Source: Petunia secreta (Eukaryota > Streptophyta > Magnoliopsida > Solanales > Solanaceae). From it: a DNA stretch of 64,000 nt. This document shows, piece by piece, positions 33,670 through 41,689 of this stretch; positions within the stretch are counted from its first letter, which is position 1; every line of letters starts with the position of its first letter. The position numbers and the translations under genes were made by a program. The notes under the pieces were generated by a model. The model was not told the DNA's origin, ran no database searches, and saw only the letters and a list, made by a program, of their open reading frames with translations. The DNA is taken from positions 47,486,001 through 47,550,000 of the forward strand of contig JARKIP010000010.1 of the NCBI GenBank assembly GCA_029990175.1. The letters are read 5' to 3'.

Positions 33670-35028
33670 ACACTCTTTTGCAATGTGACCATAACCTCTA
33701 CATTTGTGACACTGAATACTTGAAGTACTGGGAGAGTTGAGTTGAACTTTTCCTCCAGCTTCTCTTGGTTGGTTAACGGTCACTCCCATCTCGAAGGGTT
33801 TCTTCGGATCTCGGATAGTGTTAGCACTTGTTGGATTCAGACTTTTCCATTCTTTACTTCAGTTCAAAGGAGTTGAAGTAGGGACTCCTCGATACTGGTT
33901 TGCCTTATCGTCCTTAACCCATTTCTCAGCTTCGATGGCAGCTTCGAACATAATTTCCAACGTGTGATACACATGTAGCCTCAATTGAGATGACACATCT
34001 CAAACTAAGCCATTTTTTAATCGGATGATGGCTTGCTCGTCATCTTCTTCTTGATCAAGGGCCAGTCGAATTCTTTCGAACTCATCATAATACTCTTCAA
34101 CCGATTTGGACCCTTGCTTCAACTCGGAGAGCTTTCGAAGTTGATCCTGCTGATACTTGGCAATCACAAACTTAGCATCCATTGCTCTTTTTAACAGCGC
34201 CCATGTGGTGACCTCGAGATAATCATTCCTTCGTTTCAACCTTTTGTCAGCCTCCCACCGTGTTGATACATATGCTTCGAACAAAGCAATTGAATGTGCA
34301 ACTTTTCTCTCTTCGATCATCTCATTGGTTTCGAAGATTCGCTCCAACTTAAGCTTCCATTAAATGTATTGGTCCGGATCACTAGTTCCTTTGAAAAGTG
34401 GAATAGTGATCTTAACACTGTTCAAATTTGAACCACGAGCACCTCGGTTCAGCTCCGGATAGTCATCAGCCTCATGCTTAATATTTCGATCAACATTTGT
34501 GCCTCGGCCTCGACCTCTGAAATTTCCACGAACTCGTTGAGTCATCCTTTGTTGAACGAATGGTGGCTCATACTCATGTTCGCCTTCGGGAAATTCTCCA
34601 TCATCGACCCCTTCATCAACGACCACAACTTGTCTTCGGGCCATTGGAAGTGGCATTCTATCACCTCGGGGAATACCCAAGTGTTGATAACCAGCTTGGG
34701 GATTGCCCAAGTTTTGTTGTTACGCTTGGGGATTTCCCAAGTATTGTGTAGCTTCGGGATTGCCCATAGCTTCATTTCGAATAGTCTCGTCCTTCAACCA
34801 TTGTTGTCGAACGAGCTCAGTAAATTGCTCAGGTTTCATCAGAGTGGAGTTTCTAAATCCAGCGCCGGACCCAGGCATGGCCACGGACGCACTCCCTTGC
34901 TCGAGGTTAGCTACTCGAGCACTCACTCCTCTTACCTCCGCACTGATGCCTTGTATCGCAGCCATGAGATCGGCTAACGACACCTCGGGCTTCTCAATGC
35001 CCTTTCCATCGCCTCCATTCCCAGCCAT
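33670..35028 (-). pseudogene. G gag, copy B (contiguous with G 5' LTR)
   Basis: ATG at 35028; an upstream in-frame ATG at 35046 also exists. The order of domains is as in copy A: LGNPQ-type repeats, a glycine/arginine-rich stretch, the capsid blocks ERIFETNEMIEERK and SVEEYYDEFERIRL, and the zinc knuckle CHKCRGYGHIAKEC near 33680-33720. Reading runs through the duplicated ACACT into LTR sequence. Stops lie after DPDQYI (shared with copy A, hence older than the duplication), after KNGLV (34000) and near 33890. This copy is the one joined to the leader, PBS and LTR. Confidence 0.9.
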
Positions 35029-36145
35029 GGTACCTGCACAAATCAAAGACCAGTGAAAATGTTAAGGTTAGAAATCACCTCACACACTCCCTCACCTCTT
35101 TATGGGTGGCGCTCGGGTCCACTCAATTTATGTGTTCAGTTTTGGTCACTCAAGAACTTGTAGCCAATGTCTTCCTCGGTTGATCAACTTCTCTCAATTC
35201 CTTCGAGTTTGACAAGTCACACTGTCTTCTTTGGGGAGTGAACTGATATTACTCAATGGAACGGACGCTATTTACTCTGCGCACGGGGAGTCAAAGAATT
35301 TTCTACAAAATTTGGTCTTCGGTCACCCTTCGCACGATTCCTAAAAGCTCAAATACGATAGTACGACCTCGAGTAGAAGAGATTACTCCAGAGATCCACT
35401 ATCGTGAATTATCGAACACAAGAAAAGTGAACCTAGGAGATTCTACACTTCGATTCCTTCCTTTGGAATCCTTCGATCACACCCACTCTTGTATGGACAA
35501 AAGTGGTCCCTCCTTGGTACGGATAGGGTTTTACCTTATCCAATTTCTCTTTTCAAGCCGACAAAATTTTCACCTAGGGTTTTGATCTTTACACTTTACC
35601 CCTTTCTTCTTCAATGGAACAGTGAATTTTTTCACTCCGGTAGCATCAACGACAGAGAAAATCAATTCCAGAAGTTCGAGCTAATAAAACTACACTTCGT
35701 CCGTACACTGTTACAATGTAACAAGTTTCCGGCGTACGGACGGTGGCTCAATCACAGAAATTCAAATTTTAAGCTCAAAATTCAACCCAAACCAAACAAC
35801 AACCACTAGTGTTCCTTAACAACCACCAAAACACAACTGGGGTTTGTAACAAACACCAATACCACGATAACAGTGCAAAAACCTTCGAGAAACCCTAGTC
35901 GTCAATCGTGTACGACAGGCACTCGTTGGAATCCTTAGACGATGGTGAACAAGAATCAATGGTTGTTCTATTTAATCAGCCAACAATCGAACCAAGATTT
36001 TTGAATTTTTCTTTTCTACTTTTTTTTGTAATAACAAACTCAACAGTAACAACAATCAACAATAAGGAAGAAGCTCAAACTGAAAGACAACAAGCACGAG
36101 ATAAATCGAACAGGATTTGAGGTTGTAAGAACAAGCTCAAATCTT
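35029..36145 (-). other. G 5' untranslated leader
   Basis: About 1.1 kb between PBS and gag ATG without a supported coding frame on the element strand. The part 35038-35843 is the duplicated segment; 35844-36145 is present only once. Confidence 0.7.
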
Positions 36146-36157
36146 GCTCTGATACCA
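36146..36157 (-). other. Primer-binding site of G (initiator Met type)
   Basis: On the minus strand TGGTATCAGAGC follows the 5' LTR after a 5-base spacer. It is the standard plant retrotransposon PBS, complementary to the 3' end of initiator tRNA-Met. It fixes the orientation of G as minus. Confidence 0.92.
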
Positions 36158-36162
36158 AGATG

Positions 36163-36955
36163 GTGCAAGTCAAACCGACGGTTAAGCTAAATACGATGAA
36201 AACACAGAAAATAACAAGAACAAGAAAGAAGCAAGATAAATCTTGCTTCGATTCAAAAGAACGTCGAGGAACTAATCTCGGGTTCAATCGAATCGGAGTC
36301 CAAGAATCACCTATACGAAGCAACAATCCTTAAGAAGTCATGCTTCTTGCAAATTGAATGACCAAAGAAGAAAATGTTCAAACGACTCACACCGATTGAC
36401 TCAAGTTCTTTAAAATCCCACATCGGGGTTCGGCTCCATCAGAGACTCATAATAGCTACAGCTATATTTGATCATTCAACAAAAACTAACTGGTTACAAT
36501 GAAATATAAAGGAGTTTATATAGACTACTCTAGGGATAAAATAGTAAAATGGTCACAGGCGACCAATAGGAGTAAGCCATGCAGGGTTGGATAACTGAGT
36601 ATTCGGTCACTCCTTCAACTGAACACTTGAAATTCGAACACTTCAGCCCGAGCTCTTTGACTTCGGTGCAGTTGACTCGGCTTAAGTTGACATCAGTCGC
36701 TCTTCCTTCGATTGTTGGTTGATTTACTTGGGCGCCAATGTCGAGTGTTCGGTTTAGTTTCGGTCGCTCCCTTCTTCGGGCTCAAGTTTATAAATGAAGC
36801 CTTCGATTCTTGATCTCGGCCAATCAGCTTCGGAGTGGTTGCTTTCTCCCGACCAAGCCAAGTGAATGTGAACATCGTGCAACAGCTTGGCTTGGCTTCG
36901 TATCATCAGCCTCGGAGGATCGAACACTTGATCAGCACGTGTTCGGGCTGCATCA
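36163..36955 (-). repeat. 5' LTR of element G (793 bp)
   Basis: Collinear with 6686-7477. On the minus strand it begins TGATGCAGCC. It is followed on the plus strand by GAACTTC (36956-36962), the duplicated target, and then by the remainder of LINE ORF2. Confidence 0.92.
36514..36523 (-). promoter_or_regulatory. TATA box in G 5' LTR
   Basis: CTATATAAAC on the minus strand lies about 430 bp inside the 5' LTR and is conserved in the other LTR. The position suits the element's core promoter. No start site can be proved from sequence. Confidence 0.55.
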
Positions 36956-37926
36956 GAACTTCAGAACTGGTGATTCATTGTGGGTAACTTACATGTCCAA
37001 CAAATATTGCAAGAAGCTGCACAAAGCCATTGATCATGAGATTTACTGGCAGGTTAGGCAAGGCTCAGCTCATTTTTGGTATGACAACTGGAAAGGCCTA
37101 GGTTCATTGTACTTTATAGTGCCATATACTTTTGAGTGTGATTTGTGGTACAACAGTATTAATGAGCTTATAGAGGAGGGACAATGGAATGTTGAGCTAT
37201 TAAATCAGCTGCTGCCTGATGACATTGTAGATCATATTGTCCAAAATATTTCTTTGCTAGGTGCTGATCAGAGAAGGGACAAAGCTTGGTGTTGTTTGAC
37301 TTCAAATGGTAAGTTTTCAGTGAGTAGTGCATGGAACTACATGAGGGTGAAGCAGCATAAGGTGCCGATTGCTATGTTTATATGGGTTAAAGAGATGCCT
37401 ATTAAGGTGTCATTATGATGTGGAGGATGTGGAATTTTAAGATTCCTCTTGATGAAGAAAGAAGAGAATGGGATACCATTTCCCTTCTAGATGTTGGTGT
37501 TGTGTACTGCCCAAGGTGGAAACTAGAGAACATCTTTTCTGGACAAGTCCTGTGGCTACAAACTTGAGGAAATTCTTTACTCAACCTACTGGGATAGAGC
37601 TAATCAATTGCAACTTGCATCAAGTTTGTTTTAAGTGGTGGAAATAGTGGCATAAGTCATGGATTCAAAATGTTTTTCACATTGTGCCATCATTTATAGT
37701 TTGGTCTTTATGGAAGAGGAGAAATGCTATTAGGCATGACAAAACTGCCTCATTTTCTAGGATGATTTATGAGGTTACTAACAACATTTTATACTTCATT
37801 AAATTGAGATCTCCCTACATTTCAGTGGAGAGTCAATCATGGCCAGAAATAGTGCAAGCGTTAGAGAATTATTTGCCAAGGTTTAGGTATATCAAAGAAA
37901 GCTGGAGGTTGCCTAATCCTGGGTTG
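36956..37926 (+). pseudogene. LINE ORF2, RT C-terminal part after the insertion
   Basis: The frame 36810-37418 reads, from 36957, NFRTGDSLWVTYMSNKYC, continuing the LFAKLWWN-like end of the left part at 6685. Further blocks are SAHFWYDNWKGLGSLYF, LLPDDIVDHIV and DKAWCCLTSNGKFSVSSAWNY, the zinc-binding/connection region of plant LINE ORF2. A frameshift at about 37400 follows; the fragment 37684-37929 (FIVWSLWKRRNAIRHD) leads to RNase H. Only the part from 36956 on is LINE; the upstream codons of that frame are LTR. Confidence 0.88.
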
Positions 37927-38415
37927 TAGAAAGTTAACACTGATGGTGCCTTTAAGGGCAATCCAGGCCCTAGTTCTATAGCATTTTGTGTGAGGAATGG
38001 TGTAGGTGATCTTGTGTATGTATTTCCTAAATTGATTGGAGATCATAAAAATATGGTGGCTGAGGCTATGGCTATCAGAGAGGCTATGAAATAATGTGTG
38101 GAGTATGCTTTGGGTCCTATAGTTATTGAAACTGATTCTTTGGTTGTTAAACAGGTGATTGGGGGCCATTGGCAACCATTTTGGTCTTTAGCATCTATTA
38201 TAGATGACATTCAAAGATGGAGAAAGTTAGGGGAGTTTCAATTTCAGCATACCTTGCGTGAGGGTAACAAGCTTACCGATTCCTTTGCTAACCTTGCATA
38301 TGAATTGCCTAATGTCAGCTTCACTACATATGCTCAATTTCCTGCTAAAGCTAAGTTGATTGTTAATCTTGACAAGCATCAGTTTGTGGAGTATAGAGCT
38401 AAGCCATGGACATGA
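37927..38415 (+). pseudogene. LINE RNase H domain
   Basis: Just after a TAG at 37927-37929 the frame reads KVNTDGAFKGNPGPSSIAF, then AEAMAIREAM, a TAA at about 38093, IETDSLVVKQVIGG, and REGNKLTDSFANLAYE. These hold the four conserved acidic positions of type I RNase H (Asp, Glu, Asp, Asp). Plant L1-type LINEs often carry such a domain at the end of ORF2. The stop at 38413-38415 is probably the natural end. Confidence 0.88.
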
Positions 38416-39394
38416 GTATGATTCCAAGAAGTAGTAGGAATTGTGGGGAACTGGAGAAGATAGAAATTTGGAGAAAGCCCCATATGGTCAAGACTGTATA
38501 GTGGAGATCATAGGGGTTTATTTCACTAACCTTTTTTTTCTTTTTTACAGTTACAATGTTAAAAGAAATATATGCTATGCTGGACTTTTTTTATGAGCCA
38601 TGCAGTTATACAAGCTGGGGTTATTCTTGAGTTGTTGCTACCTTTCACTCAGCTTGAAACTGTTTCTCTACTTGTTACAATATATGTGAAGATGGCTATT
38701 CTAATTTTCAACTTAGATGTTAACATTAGCTCATTCTTTGAGTTGCTGCTTCAGTTGTTCTCAATGATTTTGGTGCCTGATATTCAGCTTATTTTGTTAC
38801 ATGCAGGGAGTGCTGCTCTTGATTTGCTGAGTTTTGCTTCATCTTTCAAGACCTTCAGCTCATTTTGGTACATGCTGCTCCAGTTGGTCAATTGCTTCAT
38901 TTGTTGCTTGATGTTCTACTTGGATCAAGGAGCTCATTCAATGCAAGCTCTACTCTTCAGTCATTTAGGAACCAACCCTCATATTTTATGGATCAATGTG
39001 CAGTATTTGAAATGCTACTCGTGTGATGCATTTGGTTTGCTAAGTGCCTGCAAGTATAAAATGAGCATAAGAGTTGTTAGGACATTAGCATTAGTTGCAA
39101 GTTATAGTTTAATTTTGCATAGAGTAATTAGTCAGCTAGCTTATGCACTCGATGTAATGCACCATGGTTATTTATTATTCCTACATTACTTGGTGGTATT
39201 CGTACTAATTAGTGTTCAACCCAAGATTATGGGGATAATAGGTAAACAAGGTGCTAGGTTTGATAGTACTAGTTTGCTTCTTGTATTGCACTTAGTGTGT
39301 GCACATCTTGTTAGACAATTGTTGTTAGTAATAATAAAAATGTTCACTAGGTGTAATTCTTAATTGACTCTTTATTTTTTAAAAAAAAAAAAAA
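38416..39394 (+). other. LINE 3' tail and poly(A)
   Basis: A T-rich tail of 0.97 kb ends with 14 A. It contains one long open frame, 38572-39363 (263 codons), of very hydrophobic composition (many Leu, Phe, Val) and no family similarity that I recognise. Words such as AGCT(C/T)ATTTTG and CAGTTG recur, suggesting degenerate internal repeats. I regard the frame as chance from T-rich sequence but note that it is the longest uninterrupted frame in this LINE. Confidence 0.7.
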
Positions 39395-40200
39395 CTAAAG
39401 GTCACTAGTCTAATTTCATATTGTGCATCACGATATTGTATACAAGTGATCACATATAATTGTATTCTTTTGCCTACATGATGCAATTGAAGTGAGTGAC
39501 TATAGGTAATAACACCCTTAGATATCTCACATTGGTCTGTGTGGTGAGTTAAGGTCATCGGTATAATGTCGTAGTATCATCATGCTATTGTATACATGTG
39601 ATCACATATAATTGTGGTCTTGTTACTCCATTATGTAATTGAAGTGATTGATCATAGCTAATGACACCCTTAGATCTTCCACATTAGTCCTTGTAGTGAG
39701 TTAAGGTCATCGATATAATATCGTAATGTACATCATGCAATTGTATAAATATGATCACATAAATTTGTATTTTTGTGACTACATGATGCAATTAAAGTGA
39801 GTGATCATAGTTAATTACATAATTAGATCTCCCACATTAGTCATTGTGGTGAGTTAAGGTCACTAGTATAATGTCATAGTGTACATCATGTTATTGTATA
39901 AATGTGATCACATAAATTTATATTTTTGTGGCTACATGATGCAATTAAAGTGAGTGATCATAGTCAATTATACCCTTAGATCTCCCACAAATAACGGTGT
40001 TCATGTCTAAATAATTATGTCATAAAATATTTAAAATATTTTGTTAAATGTAATTTGTATTGATTCATTAATTTAATTATACTATAATTAGTTCAAAATA
40101 TGTAATTAGGGGTTATTATTTAAAAAACAGTCTTATTATTGTTTATGTTTATAATTTCACGTCATTAAGTATGCAAAATGTGTATATTAAATGTGTATGG
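39395..40200. repeat. Composite tandem unit, copy 2, right fragment
   Basis: It begins with the duplicated LINE target CTAAAGGT, then four 152-153-bp repeats (anchors at 39477, 39629, 39782, 39935), then the AT-rich tail ending TTTATAATTTCACGTCATTA (to about 40168). This restores the order seen in copy 1 (1564-2340). Confidence 0.8.
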
Positions 40201-40299
40201 TATAAGAAATTTATTCTAATAAATAAAGTGTATTTAAAAAACCAAAAAAAAAAAAGTATAATTAGGCACTATGTACATAAGTACATAAGTATACGGATA

Positions 40300-40560
40300 A
40301 AAAAGTGTATTTTAAAAAAGTTCATGTCAAATTATTTATGTCATAAAATATTTAAAATATTTTATTAAATATAATTTGTATTGAGTCATTAATTTAATTG
40401 CACTATAATATCAGGCCAAAATATGCAATCACGGGTATTATTTAAACAAACAGTCTTATTATTATTTGTGTTTATAATTTCATGTCACTAAGCGTGCAAA
40501 TGTGTATGAGAAATATATTCTAATAAATAAAGTGTATTTAAAAAACTAAAAAAAAATATA
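40300..40560. repeat. Third copy of the unit's AT-rich tail
   Basis: ATTATTTATGTCATAAAATATTTAAAATATTTT at 40331, TTTATAATTTCATGTCACTA at about 40470 and AATAAAGTGTATTTAAAAAAC at about 40523 repeat words of the preceding 40000-40245. So the tail alone is tandemly repeated. From 40561 to 40756 there is only AT-rich DNA with no feature. Confidence 0.7.
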
Positions 40561-40756
40561 ATTAGGCACTATGTACATATTACTGTGAAAATTAACCTTT
40601 CATCTCCCACACATGAATAATTTGTAGAGCTCAAAATCTTAGAAATAAACTATATTTATTAGATCGTTGTGAGGGAAGGTTTTTGAGAAAAAAATTTGTT
40701 TGAGTGGCCAAACACATATTAAGGCTAAATTAGTCTTTATACGAATATGGTCATAG

Positions 40757-41315
40757 TGTATGGGCCTAAATCGGTTTTAGGATTACAAATCCAATTTGGA
40801 TTCGAATATAAGCAAATCTTCGTATCAAAGTTAAACAAATGCACAAAACAGGCGTAAATACGGAAAAATAACTTGATTTCAATATATGAATTAGAGTGCA
40901 AATTTGGGCAGAGTTTCAGTATATATTTCTGGATCCCTATGATACAAAATGAACTACTATTTATAGGCCTAGGAGCCTTGCCCACGTTCTCCACCATCAG
41001 CTTGTGCTTTGTCCCACGATCTGAGCATTAAAGGAAGGAGTTAGTGGGATGAAGTAGTGGGCTGCAGAGCCGCTGGAACCGAGGCGATCACCGAAGCTTT
41101 GATCACAAAACTTCGGTGGTATGACCTTGCTGTTCGGTTAGAGGGAGATGTCACCGAAGCTCAGCCCATAGCTCACCATCGGTAGTGACATTGGAGTCTG
41201 ACTTCGGCAACTTGATCAGTTCGCTTAACCATTCCTCTTTGGAGCGTCGGCTCGTTTTTTCTTCGGTCCATCATTCCGAGGTGCTGACCGAACACGTCAA
41301 TTTTTATCCAATACA
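40757..41315 (-). repeat. 3' LTR of R (559 bp)
   Basis: Collinear with 51057-51583 except for about 35 extra bases near its outer end (AAATCGG...TTTGG, about 40767-40800) that the other LTR lacks. Both contain CTTCGGTGGTATGACC and GTCTGACTTCGGCAACTTG. Confidence 0.9.
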
Positions 41316-41335
41316 GATAGTCCCCTCACTCCTCG
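41316..41335 (-). other. Polypurine tract of R
   Basis: On the minus strand GGAGTGAGGGGACTATC directly precedes the 3' LTR start TGTATTGG. Confidence 0.75.
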
Positions 41336-41537
41336 GATAAACGCCGAGGTCGCCAAGGAGTGGAATGAATTTGAGCGGAAAGTCGACGTGGCGAAACCCT
41401 ATCCAAGAATTTCAAAAAGCTGCACGTCTTTCGGATTGCCGTTCCACATTATGTGGCGACCGTTGGTTGGCCAACGAACGGTCGCGCCGACTTTTTGTTT
41501 TCTCCAACGTTACAGTCATCATTACTTCTCCAACTTG

Positions 41538-41560
41538 CACGTGTCTGTCTCCTATAAATA
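41538..41560 (+). promoter_or_regulatory. Promoter-like G-box and TATA box of the antisense gene
   Basis: CACGTG at 41538-41543 is followed 10 bp later by TATAAATA at 41553-41560, and the ATG of the antisense gene lies 130 bp downstream at 41690. The intervening stretch is CT/A-rich without upstream ATG close to the TATA, as in plant 5' untranslated regions. It lies outside the LTR, so the antisense gene seems to have its own promoter. Confidence 0.65.
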
Positions 41561-41689
41561 CCTCACTTCATCTTCTTCTACTCCACTTGAAAATTTTCGA
41601 TACTCAGTAGAATTTTGCAAAGAAAGAACTCCTAATCTTCAAAAACTTATTTCCCTGATCTTGATTTCTTCTCCCATTTGATCGTTATC

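Larger units (their letters stand above)
26143..35843. repeat. Tandem segmental duplication (two ~3.6-kb copies)
   Basis: Copy A is 26143-32231 and copy B 32230-35843. Each contains the end of an O LTR, the TSD ACACT, G gag and part of the G leader, in the same order. Subtracting the solo LTR and its TSD (2482 bp) makes copy A about 3.6 kb, the same as copy B. The junction at 32230/32231 joins leader sequence ACAACTGGG to LTR sequence GTGAGTAGAATAG with only about 2 bp (GT) in common. Confidence 0.9.
6686..36955 (-). mobile_element. Ty3/gypsy LTR retrotransposon 'G', with nested insertions
   Basis: The element lies on the minus strand: 5' LTR 36163-36955, PBS 36146-36157, gag 33670-35028 (duplicated at 27575-28933), PR-RT-RH-IN 11087 to 7246, PPT 7478-7492, 3' LTR 6686-7477. 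A 7-bp repeat GAACTTC abuts both outer ends (6679-6685 and 36956-36962). This is longer than the usual 5 bp, and may include chance identity. Element O interrupts gag at 11088. The Met-type PBS, the RNase H-IN order and the GPY/F-like IN end suggest a chromovirus-like lineage, possibly near CRM/Reina. That placement is inference. Confidence 0.9.
2556..39394 (+). mobile_element. 5'-truncated LINE, split by a 30-kb nested insertion
   Basis: The left part is 2556-6685 and the right part 36956-39394. The element encodes a gag-like ORF1 with a zinc knuckle, then ORF2 with endonuclease, reverse transcriptase and RNase H. It ends in a run of 14 A (39381-39394). The 8-bp repeat CTAAAGGT flanks it. 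Reading is already in frame at the first base (2556) inside ORF1, so the amino-terminal domain is missing, as expected for incomplete target-primed reverse transcription. Many stops and frameshifts show it is old. ORF1 knuckle plus RNase H suggest a plant L1-type element. Confidence 0.93.
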
